This document shows positions 29,652 to 38,726 of a DNA stretch of 64,000 bases, piece after piece. Both the position numbers and the translations under genes were made by a program. The notes under the pieces were generated by a model. That model was not told where the DNA came from. It did no database searches and worked only from the letters and a program-made list of their open reading frames with translations. Origin of the DNA: a virus. The stretch spans positions 1 to 64,000 of IMG/VR virus record IMGVR_UViG_3300031841_005424; one strand, written 5' to 3'. The number at the start of each line of letters is the position of its first letter. The first letter of the stretch is position 1.

Positions 29652-31855
29652 ATCTTCATCTCATCAAAGGAGGCAGGAATATACCCCACTTCATAATCAC
29701 GATCAGGAAAACTCATCAGCGCAGCTGCTTGCTCTTCGCGATTGGGGGCGCAAACTTGGTCTAATATCGTCATCAAGTTGTCGTACATCTGTTGGGCATT
29801 CGAAGTAAGATTAAAATTATTTCCTCCTGATGCGAGAGCTATTTCATCCCAACCGTAAAAAGCCAAGGCGAAAGTATATAGGGTCGTATTTGGAGACGCA
29901 GCAACAGCGGCTCGAACATCCCCCACCTGAAACCTAGGTCTCATGTAAGACTGCTCGTCCTCATCAGAAAAAACAATAATGATTCTATCCGTATTAGGTC
30001 GCCAGTTTAAAATAAAGTCGTCTTTCGGTGGCTCCGAGCCTGTACCTGGAGACCATTCTCTTTCGTTTAGTGCGACATGGCCGGGTGCCAAGTTCCTCAA
30101 AGATAACATCACCGCGTCCATTAACATCTCCATTCCGCCATCAATCTCCTCTGTATTAATGCCCATGAAAGTATTAAAGAACTGATCAAATGGAGCAATA
30201 TCCGAGATAAGGCGCAATAACTCGAACTCTGAACCCGGAAAGTCTGGGTGATCTACCCTTACTGGACCCAGGATGAGACCCCAATGAATGATATCTTCAG
30301 CCGCAAAGTGCTGACCGAAACGAGATAAAGCTGACGTCACTGCTCTGATCTCTGCATCCATGGATCCGCTAGTGTCAATGATTAGCAAAATATCTGTTTG
30401 TCTCATTTCTTCGCCAAAATCTGTTTGTCCGTCGCAATCATCATCTGCACCATTACAAATCTCCTGTTGTGGTACGGTCTCACCAGCACAAAGATCTTGA
30501 ACCCACTCTCCATCTTCGGGTGCAGCTCCCCATCTCCCTTCTTGGCAAGTTTGTTCACCAGGAGCACAAATACCCACACCTAAAGTATCTCTAGGGCCAG
30601 TATAACAAGCCTGCGACAAGCCTTCATCTATCACCTGATCGCAATCTTCATCAAAATTGTTGCAAATCTCTGAAGGGTTTGGCTGTCCTACGCGGGGATC
30701 ACAATCTTCTGGTACTTCGGGAAAGTGGGAGCAGAGCGCTCTGCACTCGCCCATTTGTAGTAGGGTACAATCAACATCCAAGCATTCACAAGTCTTAAAG
30801 CCAACGCCGCAAAGTAAAGGCTCTTCGGTGCAAGGCACCAAAACGCCAACCTGATCGGGCGTACAATCGCATTCTATTTCTTCATCGGGGGCACCGTCAC
30901 AATCATTATCCAAACCGTCACACACCTCGTCTTGTGGTTGTCTGGCTGTGCATCCGGCCCATTGAGCGCCCAAGCACACCTCAACACCTCTCTCGCAAAT
31001 AGTCTCACATTCCCTTACTAGGTTTTCGTCTGTTGCCTCGTCACAATCATTATCTATTCCATCGCATACCTCTTCTGGTAGTTCTCCGCATAAATCACAA
31101 CGGTTTCGCTGCCCTTCATCGATATCACCATCGCAATCATCGTCGATAAAGTTACAAATATCCTCACTAGGTTCGCGATTAACACAATCTACAACTACAC
31201 CGTCCCTACAAAGTGCAACGCCGGGGCCACACTCATCTTCACACAAAACCGGATCTTCATCGATCAATTCATCGCAATCGTCATCTTCTCCATTACAAAC
31301 TTCTTGTTCTCCACAATCAGTACAAGGACCATGAACAATATTCCCTTTATCACACAATACCCTTTGTCTACCTTGTCTGCCATCCTCTAGTTGGCACTCG
31401 AACCAACGCAAAAAATCCCGCGAAGAACCCGGTGGGCAATTGTGCGTAATAACACACTCACTACGATATATAATACTTGGAGGAGGACACTCTGGGTCCA
31501 CACCAAACTCACAAGGCTCTTGTTGGTCTCCGCAAATATCAATAACAACCTGCATTGAAGAAATCTCTGTTCCTCCGCTGGGTGGACAATACCATTCCTG
31601 AGTTGAGCAACATTCAGGCCGGCAAGTGCAGTACCTTTCATGGTCTAAGTTTGTAACCACGTCACAAGGCGTTAGAGATTGATCTGGTGTTCCCAAGTCT
31701 TGGGGCACAATAAACGCATAGTCAGGACCGGCATCTTTTAGCAATGCGTCCCTTCCGGAACCTATAGACGTGTCTTGTGTTATCAGCTGTTGATTTGGCG
31801 GATCATCAGAACACCCCCACAGCACAAACGCCGATAAAATAATGATTTTCTTCAT
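29642..31855 (-). CDS. Secreted lipoprotein with MopE-type repeats and a VWA domain
   Basis: 737 residues from ATG at 31855 (AAGGA 6 nt upstream). Lipoprotein signal MKKIIILSAFVLWGC (lipobox LWGC). The middle holds six Cys-Asp repeats of the form EVCNGxDDDCDGxxDEG, known as the MopE/putative metal-binding motif abundant in Myxococcota and deltaproteobacteria. The C-terminal third is a VWA domain with MIDAS 'DTSGS' and a later 'FSDEDEQS'. Would be lipid-anchored in the host envelope, calcium- or copper-binding. It sits inside the replication/nucleotide block and looks acquired from a host. Confidence 0.85.
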   Translation of the reverse strand: MKKIIILSAFVLWGCSDDPPNQQLITQDTSIGSGRDALLKDAGPDYAFIVPQDLGTPDQSLTPCDVVTNLDHERYCTCRPECCSTQEWYCPPSGGTEISSMQVVIDICGDQQEPCEFGVDPECPPPSIIYRSECVITHNCPPGSSRDFLRWFECQLEDGRQGRQRVLCDKGNIVHGPCTDCGEQEVCNGEDDDCDELIDEDPVLCEDECGPGVALCRDGVVVDCVNREPSEDICNFIDDDCDGDIDEGQRNRCDLCGELPEEVCDGIDNDCDEATDENLVRECETICERGVEVCLGAQWAGCTARQPQDEVCDGLDNDCDGAPDEEIECDCTPDQVGVLVPCTEEPLLCGVGFKTCECLDVDCTLLQMGECRALCSHFPEVPEDCDPRVGQPNPSEICNNFDEDCDQVIDEGLSQACYTGPRDTLGVGICAPGEQTCQEGRWGAAPEDGEWVQDLCAGETVPQQEICNGADDDCDGQTDFGEEMRQTDILLIIDTSGSMDAEIRAVTSALSRFGQHFAAEDIIHWGLILGPVRVDHPDFPGSEFELLRLISDIAPFDQFFNTFMGINTEEIDGGMEMLMDAVMLSLRNLAPGHVALNEREWSPGTGSEPPKDDFILNWRPNTDRIIIVFSDEDEQSYMRPRFQVGDVRAAVAASPNTTLYTFALAFYGWDEIALASGGNNFNLTSNAQQMYDNLMTILDQVCAPNREEQAAALMSFPDRDYEVGYIPASFDEMKMCF

Positions 31856-31907
31856 CTCTATTCCTTTGATTTTGTAGTGAATTTGGAACTGCTGCACATT
31901 GTATCTG

Positions 31908-32609
31908 TTATTCCAAGTTATATTTTCTCATATAAGCTGCCACAGACTCAGGAAAGTGCTCTTTCGCAATCTGAAGGCATGCCTTTGCAACTTGCTGTAT
32001 CTCCCATTGGGCGCCCTCATGCATTCTTAAGCCAACAAACTTCAGCAAATTGTGCAGGTTTACAGTTCCATAGTACTGAGTATACAAGTTCTGAGGTAAT
32101 ACCCCTCTTGCTTGCTCTCGGCAAACTCCAGATTTCAAAAGGGCTTCATACAGACTAATGCTTCGAGAGTGATGCATCCTTACAGCCTCTGAGGCCTTTT
32201 CAAACCCAATGGACATATAAGAAGAGTCAAGAATTGGGTTCACCATCTCATCATTACTTGCCTGTCTGTTGCTCTTGTGCTGGGTTCTAAACCCTTGAGG
32301 ACTATAAAAATCCATATCAACAGAAGTATATCGCCTACTGATCTCATTATAGGCCCAGGTTCTGTGTCGGTGGTGCTGTGATCTTATGAAAAGAGGAACC
32401 ACAAAGCGCATTGTAACAGAACAATGCTCAAATGGACTGCTGTGGTTATGCTCCATGAGATAGTTAATGAGCTTAATATCTTTTTGATCAATTTCATTCT
32501 TTTCGGTCCCAAAACTCACTCGGGCTGCATTGACGACTGTTAAGTCGCTGCCCATATGAGATATATATTCTACAGAACCAATATTGTCTCCAAAAAGATC
32601 AATTCTCAT
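31908..32609 (-). CDS. thyX: Flavin-dependent thymidylate synthase, ThyX
   Basis: 233 residues from ATG at 32609 (GAGGGA upstream). The ThyX signature RHRx7S is seen (RHRTWAYNEIS), with 'SPFEHCSVTMRFVVP' before it and the C-terminal 'NLHNLLKFVGLRM..GAQWEIQ' FAD/folate segment. Makes dTMP from dUMP using methylene-THF and FAD. Complements Dut and Tdk in this phage. Confidence 0.97.
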   Translation of the reverse strand: MRIDLFGDNIGSVEYISHMGSDLTVVNAARVSFGTEKNEIDQKDIKLINYLMEHNHSSPFEHCSVTMRFVVPLFIRSQHHRHRTWAYNEISRRYTSVDMDFYSPQGFRTQHKSNRQASNDEMVNPILDSSYMSIGFEKASEAVRMHHSRSISLYEALLKSGVCREQARGVLPQNLYTQYYGTVNLHNLLKFVGLRMHEGAQWEIQQVAKACLQIAKEHFPESVAAYMRKYNLE

Positions 32610-32934
32610 CAATCCCTCGCATAATACCTACAACATAATTCTCCAAAACTGTATAATAAGATTTGTCTTTAACAACAACCTCTTCGATCATTGAGGCGTC
32701 GACAACAATAACTCGTGATGTCGAAGCGGATCCTCTCAGCTGTCGCATTGCAGAAGAACAGTCTGCTGCAACATCTACAACTGTAGCCGTGACATAACGT
32801 GCTTCTTCTGGTTCAAAACCATCAGGTAGGATGACCCCGCTAGGGGTTGTGTTGTCTGTGTCCTTAGTGCCGGAATGCGGTACGATAGTCAAGTGGCGAT
32901 TAACTGGTTTAAGTACAGGTGGGATTTTAAACAT
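32599..32934 (-). CDS. GroES-like co-chaperonin
   Basis: 111 residues. 'VLKPVNRHLTIVPHSG', a mobile-loop segment with 'PSGVILPDGF', 'YVTATVVDVAAD' and 'KSYYTVLENYVVGIM' match the GroES barrel order (first strand, mobile loop, core strands, C-terminal strand). T4 gp31 is the phage example. Would cap the phage or host GroEL. It overlaps thyX by 11 nt and is 15 kb from groEL. Confidence 0.75.
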   Translation of the reverse strand: MFKIPPVLKPVNRHLTIVPHSGTKDTDNTTPSGVILPDGFEPEEARYVTATVVDVAADCSSAMRQLRGSASTSRVIVVDASMIEEVVVKDKSYYTVLENYVVGIMRGIDEN

Positions 32935-33196
32935 TGATGGTACCTACCGCTCTCTTAAGCTTGTTGAAATAATCAGTCAGCTGCTCCATATCTGTGTCTG
33001 ACTTTACGAGTCTATAGGCTTTTACAGCGAGGCGCATCTCTTCCTTGGAAAGCCAACCATTATCGTTATAGGATTCACGAAGGTCCCTTCGTTGCTCCTT
33101 AAAAGGCTCCATTGCATCTTCGATTGCGGCGAACTCCTTCACAAAATTAGAAAGGTGCTCTTCTGTTGTTAACAACTTTTCATTATCAGAACTCAT
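32927..33196 (-). CDS. Small helical protein, GapR-like
   Basis: 89 residues, nearly all helical with alternating charges (FVKEFAAIEDAMEPFKEQRRDLRESY, WLSKEEMRLAVKAYRLVKSD). The order resembles DUF2312/GapR-type nucleoid proteins, which bind overtwisted DNA. Weak inference. Own promoter at 33227-33255; overlaps the GroES-like gene by 8 nt. Confidence 0.5.
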   Translation of the reverse strand: MSSDNEKLLTTEEHLSNFVKEFAAIEDAMEPFKEQRRDLRESYNDNGWLSKEEMRLAVKAYRLVKSDTDMEQLTDYFNKLKRAVGTINV

Positions 33197-33226
33197 GTTT
33201 TCTCCTTTATTTTAAGTTCTATATAA

Positions 33227-33255
33227 ATAATAGTTCATTGTATCATGTTTGTCAA
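33227..33255 (-). promoter_or_regulatory. Sigma70-type promoter
   Basis: TTGACA (33250-33255), 17-bp spacer, TATTAT (33227-33232), 7 nt after the RNR stop codon. Drives the 89-aa gene, groES-like and thyX. Confidence 0.75.
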
Positions 33256-33261
33256 TAGCTT

Positions 33262-35124
33262 TTATACAAATTTTATTTCACAGGCTCCGCCAGCACAAGC
33301 TGCCTCACCCTTAAGGTCTGTGTTGTCCTCTTCTTCGTTAATTTGAGTAAGATCAATTGACGTCAAGGAACCCATAAGTGCTTCATAGGTCTCCTTTGAA
33401 CAATCCTCAAAGGGAGCCTGCTTATAGGTGTGATCCGAAAACGGAAGCACAGATAGCCCATTATAGCTCTTTCTGTTTTCCCACATCCACTCTCCAACGT
33501 CTGCCCATTCAGCATCTTTAATAGAGATGGTAGCGGAAATATTGTGAGTGTTCTGACCCTTGCGAAAACCAGGCTTAACCCACTGATCTGTCACGCTTTT
33601 AACTCTCTTTAGCAGCTGAAGGGCTGATTCTGTTCGAAGAATCGAGCCTTCTGGAGCCTTTTGTGGCACAGAAATAACTGCAGTTGTGTGAGGGCTAAAA
33701 TATTCATCCTCAACAAGTTCTGAGTGATTAGTTGCCAAATAGTTATATATTGCTTCGCTTTTACCTACTCTTAGACGTCTAATATAATAATCATTATGCC
33801 AAGCGTGAATACCAGAGCTGGTTCCCAAAGTCAAAGATGTGGTTCCTGCAGGCTTAACACAGGTTGTTCTTGCTGCCGGATTGATTCCCAAAAGTTCTGC
33901 AACACGTGCATTTTCTTCTTTGACGCAATTAGCCGCTTCGGTCATATCAAGCTTGAGCACTGCCCCAGAGGCGATACCAGTCATAGAAACGCCGATGAGA
34001 GCGTCTTTTTCAGTTGTCCTACGCCACACATCACGAAGGTAGTGAAAGTCCGTATAACTGGCTTGTAGCGTGCCTATAAAGGCAGCTGCACGGACTCTTT
34101 CATTAAGATCTTCCTGGTTCTCGACATTAGAGACATTTACCTCTGTGAGATTACAGAACTGATAGGGTCGAAGACCAATCTCGCAGCAAGGATTAGTTCC
34201 CCAATCTTTATCATTTGAGAAATAGAAACCAGGCTCGCCGGCACCAGATGCCTTAACTCTGTCCCATAGGTTCATAAAATACTCTTTATCAATCTTGTGA
34301 CGCAAAAGAACCACCGAGTTGTTCGCTCTTCCTCTCTGAGGGTTAGTCTCCCACCAATTACCGGACTTTGCAGCGATCATATCCTCATCGTCTGCGGAAA
34401 ATAGTGAAATCAGAGCAGCCCTACGGATACCGCCTGCCAGCACAGCGTCAGCTATATGACAGATCATATCGTGTACTTCGATTGGCGTTAGTTTATCTCC
34501 ATTTTCCTTCTGTGACAGCATGCCTTCCAGCTTTACTAAACACTCACGAAGAGGTTGTGGTCCTGGGGCTTTACCTCCAGAAGTAATGAGAGCAGCACCT
34601 TTCGGGCGAATATCTGAAAAATCAAAACGAAGACGTGAACCTCCGTTAAAATAAGAGCGGACGAGTGCCTTTACAGCATCTGCCCAGCCCTCAATAGAAT
34701 CGTTAACGAGAAACCTTCTCGTGCGCTTAGAGTTGGGAAGCGTAATCTCTGGCAACCTCTCAACATGGTGCTTCTGTACTGAATATCCCACTCCTGTTCC
34801 GCCAAGAAGCAAAAACATAGCTTCACCAAAGCAGCGCCAGTCATCAGCAGGCATAAAAGCACAGTTAAAGATACGGTTTGGTGCAACTTCGATGGGCTTG
34901 CCACCAAATTGCATCGAGCGCATAGAAGGAAGAACCTTCTTATCAAATACCATTTTATAAGCTTTTCTAATCTGAAGTTCCATGTTCGGAAACTTCTTAA
35001 GGTGCATGTTCATATTCCTAGTTACAAGCTCAGCCCAAGTTTCCCTGCGTTGCTTATCCTCTAGATATCTAGCATACTTCATATGCACAGTGATCTCTGA
35101 TAAAATTCTATTTGATAATTCCAT
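33262..35124 (-). CDS. Class II (B12-dependent) ribonucleotide reductase, monomeric
   Basis: 620 residues. 'PSMRSMQFGGKPIE', 'NCAFMPADDW' (Cys of the active-site pair), 'LLGGTGVGYSV', the finger loop 'NPCCEIGLRPYQFCNLTEVN' with the radical Cys, 'PAGTTSLTLGTSSGIHAW' and a C-terminal redox tail with CAGGAC. This is the Lactobacillus-type ribonucleoside-triphosphate reductase, shorter than the classical 739 aa. It needs adenosylcobalamin from the host and glutaredoxin/thioredoxin for reduction. Confidence 0.95.
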   Translation of the reverse strand: MELSNRILSEITVHMKYARYLEDKQRRETWAELVTRNMNMHLKKFPNMELQIRKAYKMVFDKKVLPSMRSMQFGGKPIEVAPNRIFNCAFMPADDWRCFGEAMFLLLGGTGVGYSVQKHHVERLPEITLPNSKRTRRFLVNDSIEGWADAVKALVRSYFNGGSRLRFDFSDIRPKGAALITSGGKAPGPQPLRECLVKLEGMLSQKENGDKLTPIEVHDMICHIADAVLAGGIRRAALISLFSADDEDMIAAKSGNWWETNPQRGRANNSVVLLRHKIDKEYFMNLWDRVKASGAGEPGFYFSNDKDWGTNPCCEIGLRPYQFCNLTEVNVSNVENQEDLNERVRAAAFIGTLQASYTDFHYLRDVWRRTTEKDALIGVSMTGIASGAVLKLDMTEAANCVKEENARVAELLGINPAARTTCVKPAGTTSLTLGTSSGIHAWHNDYYIRRLRVGKSEAIYNYLATNHSELVEDEYFSPHTTAVISVPQKAPEGSILRTESALQLLKRVKSVTDQWVKPGFRKGQNTHNISATISIKDAEWADVGEWMWENRKSYNGLSVLPFSDHTYKQAPFEDCSKETYEALMGSLTSIDLTQINEEEDNTDLKGEAACAGGACEIKFV

Positions 35125-35125
35125 T

Positions 35126-36517
35126 CTAATTTCCTCCGTTTCCTTCTTTACTACTCTTTTTAAAGACTGCGTATTTTTGCTTCAAATTGTCTAACCTCTC
35201 TTTAGAGGACCTTTCCACTATCTCACCTATAGACTCGTTTGTCTTATTTAGGACTTTTATTTTTACATTGCTCGTATCCATAAAAATAGGAAATATTAAA
35301 CCGTCGGGCCCATTCCTGTTTTTAGCAAGAAAGATGCGACCCTGATTGGTATTCTTATCCTCAATCGTTCTTGAAACAGTAAAAATAAAGTCTGCGACAA
35401 AACACTTATTGAACGCCTCTGATATCGATTCCATTGTTATTACTTCGGCATTCAACCCAGACCTATTCGTTTGTGATGCGGTCCACACAGGGCAACCACA
35501 TTCTTGTGCTAAGCCTCGCAACTCTTCGTAAATAGTCTCTAGTTGGTGCCTTTTTTCTGTCTTATTCGAAGATTCTGGCTTAATCAAATCTCCATAATCT
35601 ATGATTATCATGTCGGGCGTGAAATCTCTTCTTCGTAACTTATCGATATGATTTCTAATTGTCTGAATCGTTGCGGACCTAGTTGGATATTCCTTTACGA
35701 TCAATTTTCCTGTCAAATCTTTGATTTCATCATAAATCTTTTCTTTAAAAACCGCTAGATTCTTTAATTCAACACCTGTTATAGATGAATCGTATCTACT
35801 GGCCACAATAGTGTCTGCTAGCTCTAGCGTATAGTGCAGTACGTTCTTGCCTTGCTTAAGTGCTTGGGCGCCCAAATGAACCAAAACCATTGACTTGCCG
35901 GCACCAGTAGGTGCAACAACGACACCTAACTCGCCCTTTCCCAAGCCGCCCTTTGAAATGTCGTCAATCTGTTGCCATCCAGTTGAAATCGGATCTCGAG
36001 CACGGATTTCAAACCTCTTTTCAAAGTCCGCAATATATTCATACCCAAAAGAGTTATCAGAACCCAGCTTTAAAGCCCCGTCAATAATTTTAGACACTTC
36101 ATCAAAAGATGAAGACTTAATGAGATCAACTGATTTGATAAGTGCTTCTTTTAATTTTTGCTTTTTACAGAAATCAAGCGCAGTATCTTTGATATATTCA
36201 GAAGAGTTTGGGATGTGGCCTTTTGCCAGAACCCTTGCATAATACTCCCTGATTCGCACCTTGATTGATTCTGGTTCTGCATCCAAACCTGTTCGTATGA
36301 TGGAATGCATAATATTAGATGTAGGGTGGACTCCATACTTCTTTCTATACTCCTTGATCTTTTTGACGAAAACTCTAAGATGCTTCAACTCAAGGAAGTT
36401 GACGTCTAGAACCTCAAACATCTGATCAGCAAATGGCCTATCATTTAAGACAAGATGACACAAATCTTCCTGAAAAGATTTTCCAAATTTTGAAAAACTG
36501 ACTGTTGTAGGTTCCAT
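35126..36517 (-). CDS. Replicative DNA helicase, T4 gp41/DnaB-like
   Basis: 463 residues. Walker A 'APTGAGKSMVLVHLG', then Walker B-like 'DMIIIDYGDLI', and 'EELRGLAQECGCPVWTASQTNRSG' with the conserved Gln-Thr-Asn/Arg of DnaB-type RecA folds. An N-terminal helical domain of about 150 residues precedes the ATPase. Unwinds the fork for DnaE. The primase must be elsewhere; none is seen in the window. Confidence 0.88.
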   Translation of the reverse strand: MEPTTVSFSKFGKSFQEDLCHLVLNDRPFADQMFEVLDVNFLELKHLRVFVKKIKEYRKKYGVHPTSNIMHSIIRTGLDAEPESIKVRIREYYARVLAKGHIPNSSEYIKDTALDFCKKQKLKEALIKSVDLIKSSSFDEVSKIIDGALKLGSDNSFGYEYIADFEKRFEIRARDPISTGWQQIDDISKGGLGKGELGVVVAPTGAGKSMVLVHLGAQALKQGKNVLHYTLELADTIVASRYDSSITGVELKNLAVFKEKIYDEIKDLTGKLIVKEYPTRSATIQTIRNHIDKLRRRDFTPDMIIIDYGDLIKPESSNKTEKRHQLETIYEELRGLAQECGCPVWTASQTNRSGLNAEVITMESISEAFNKCFVADFIFTVSRTIEDKNTNQGRIFLAKNRNGPDGLIFPIFMDTSNVKIKVLNKTNESIGEIVERSSKERLDNLKQKYAVFKKSSKEGNGGN

Positions 36518-36557
36518 GATCTCCCTTGGTTTATTTATTTAGGTACTATATCAGATT

Positions 36558-37523
36558 TTAATCTGAAAAGGAAGTGATAATGTCATTAAATTTTTGCTCT
36601 AGGTCTGACATATTCACTGTTAACACACCATCTTGCAGCATCAATTTTCTCACTTCAGTTTGGTTATAATGTGGCTGATACTCTTCAAGAGTTTGATCTA
36701 TCCTGGTTTTACACTGGATAGACATTTGTGGTGAAGAAAGTTGCATAATATCATAGTTTTCCTTGATTATTTCTTCAGATTCCAGCACATTTTGATATAC
36801 CTTTAGTTTATTATTGTTGGAATCAGATGATTCGTCCAGAATATCAGATATGTAATAATCCTTATCTTCTTTTAAGAAAGGGAATCGTTTTGCAACGGTG
36901 CCCAATCCTACTCTAGGCACACCTGCAAGATTGTCGCTTGGGTCACCTGCCATAGCTCGAGCCAGAGCAAAATTCCTAGGATGAATACCATACTTCTCGA
37001 TAACGATGTTCGTATTTAACACCTCTTTTTGAATTGGCCTAAACAAGAGTGTCCTGTCATCCAACAATTGAATGAAATCTTTGTCGGCTGAAACAATAAC
37101 CTTTTGCCATTCCTGAAATGTTGAAGAAGATTTAATGTAAGATATCACATCATCTGCTTCTACCTCTGGTTCCATGAACTGAATGATTGGCGTATGATTG
37201 AGATACTCTATCACTCTGAGTTGCTGCCAAAGTTTGTTGTTATCTGTGTCTTGTGGCGTCATCCCATCAGAATCCCAATTGACCCTTAGAGGCTTTCTGC
37301 CAGCCTTATAATTCTTGTTCATGGATCTGCGCTTTCGTGATCCGCCTTGTCCATCCCAAACCACCACAATCATATCTGGTTTTGTTTCCCGAGTGATCTT
37401 GTTCAGGATGTTAATAAAGGTACGCATTCCTCCAATGGGGTTTCCGTTCGGATTCTTGCTAGGATCTACGATATAACCTCGCAGAAACTGATTGAACGCA
37501 TCTACAATCATTACTCTCTTCAT
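36558..37523 (-). CDS. 5'-3' exonuclease / RNase H (flap endonuclease family)
   Basis: 321 residues. Acidic metal site spread over 'MIVDAFNQFLRG', 'VVWDGQGGSRKR', 'EVEADDVISY', 'VSADKDFIQLL' and 'AGDPSDNLAGV'; the H3TH DNA-binding segment 'PRVGLGTVAKRF' follows. This is the PolA N-domain/T4 RNase H family, which removes RNA primers and flaps. No polymerase domain is fused. Confidence 0.9.
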   Translation of the reverse strand: MKRVMIVDAFNQFLRGYIVDPSKNPNGNPIGGMRTFINILNKITRETKPDMIVVVWDGQGGSRKRRSMNKNYKAGRKPLRVNWDSDGMTPQDTDNNKLWQQLRVIEYLNHTPIIQFMEPEVEADDVISYIKSSSTFQEWQKVIVSADKDFIQLLDDRTLLFRPIQKEVLNTNIVIEKYGIHPRNFALARAMAGDPSDNLAGVPRVGLGTVAKRFPFLKEDKDYYISDILDESSDSNNNKLKVYQNVLESEEIIKENYDIMQLSSPQMSIQCKTRIDQTLEEYQPHYNQTEVRKLMLQDGVLTVNMSDLEQKFNDIITSFSD

Positions 37524-37543
37524 GTTTTATTCTCCAAATGAAT

Positions 37544-37564
37544 GGCCCGCCAGATAGGCGGGCC
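37544..37564 (-). promoter_or_regulatory. GC-rich hairpin between recA-like and exonuclease genes
   Basis: Perfect 8-bp stem GGCCCGCC/GGCGGGCC with a 5-nt loop in the 49-nt gap, one of the most stable hairpins in the window. It is followed by ATTCATTT rather than a T-run, so it is more likely an mRNA-stability or processing element than a terminator. Confidence 0.5.
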
Positions 37565-37572
37565 TGGTAGGG

Positions 37573-38715
37573 CTACTGAATCTCTTCGGAGAGATCTTCC
37601 GAATCGTAAAAATCAGTAGCGTTGCCTTGTCTATTCTTGAATTTCAGAATAACATCCTCGTCCATGATTGTCAAGACGCTTTTACGAAAATCTTCCTTTT
37701 GAAGCTTTTCTGCCCACTGCTTTCGCTGGAACTTTTCTTCTGAGCCATCATCCTTTACCAGAGCAAACCATGCTCCAGATTGCTTCAGTCTCTCAGAAAC
37801 TTGAATTGCATCAAACCAACTCTCCTCATCTTGAACGCCGATATCTTCATCACCCCAAAGAATCTTGAAGTTACAGGTTCTGCCGGCTGTACCAAAACGA
37901 GACTTCTCAAGCTTTACCTTGACCTCAGAGCCAATACGATATCCGTTTTCATCGGTAATAAAAGAGGCCTTTGCCTTTCGAGCAGTAAGCCAAACTCGGA
38001 GAGAGTAGGCATATGACATTGCCTTGCCACCCGGAGTGAAATAAGGTGTAGTCATAGCCTCTGCAGGGGTTCGAGCTGCCATGTTTGTCTTCAACTGATT
38101 AAGAACCAGCAACGTTGCATTAGCATCTGCAATAGGGATAGTCAACTTGGCCATACCCTTCGACAGAATTCTTGGCTTTACGGCCATAGAAGACTGAGGG
38201 TTAAAGTCACCCTCAACATCTGAAATGGAAGGCGTTAGCGCTAAAGAGTCCCAAATAAACAACCACTTGTTACCGGTGCTCAAAAGCTCTTCCATAGTCT
38301 CTAATACAAACTCTACTGACTCCGCTTGAACATACATGAGCCTCTCGAGATCACATCCTGCTCTCTCCAGAAAACTAGGGTCCAGAGCAGATTCTGAATC
38401 GAAATAAACAACATCGATCCCCATCTTTTGGGCATTGCCAGCAATCTGTGCTGCCATAAATGACTTACCAGTTGCTTCCAGGCCGGCAATCTCTGAGATC
38501 TTGCCGACTGGAACACCCGCTAGTTTACCCTTGCAGATGATTGAATCTAACCACCTGGACCCCGTAGGGATCCATTCAGTGACTTCAGTTGGGTTATTAT
38601 CTTGAAGAGAGTGTGCTACTTCTCTTCCTGCTTTCTTATTGATAATACCGCGAACGGCAGCAATATCAAGAGAGCCTTTACCCAATTTTGTAGTTTTTGT
38701 TTTTGCTCTAGCCAC
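37573..38715 (-). CDS. uvsX: RecA/UvsX recombinase
   Basis: 380 residues. Walker A 'AGLEATGKSFMAAQIAG', 'VVYFDSESALDPSFLERAG' and Walker B 'WLFIWDSLAL', then 'LLVLNQLKTNM' (motif near L2). The C-terminal part has 'VKLEKSRFGTAGR'. T4 UvsX (391 aa) is the closest type. Promotes strand exchange for recombination-dependent replication. Lies between the SSB-like and exonuclease genes in T4-like order. Confidence 0.93.
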   Translation of the reverse strand: MARAKTKTTKLGKGSLDIAAVRGIINKKAGREVAHSLQDNNPTEVTEWIPTGSRWLDSIICKGKLAGVPVGKISEIAGLEATGKSFMAAQIAGNAQKMGIDVVYFDSESALDPSFLERAGCDLERLMYVQAESVEFVLETMEELLSTGNKWLFIWDSLALTPSISDVEGDFNPQSSMAVKPRILSKGMAKLTIPIADANATLLVLNQLKTNMAARTPAEAMTTPYFTPGGKAMSYAYSLRVWLTARKAKASFITDENGYRIGSEVKVKLEKSRFGTAGRTCNFKILWGDEDIGVQDEESWFDAIQVSERLKQSGAWFALVKDDGSEEKFQRKQWAEKLQKEDFRKSVLTIMDEDVILKFKNRQGNATDFYDSEDLSEEIQ

Positions 38716-38726
38716 CGTTCTTGCTC

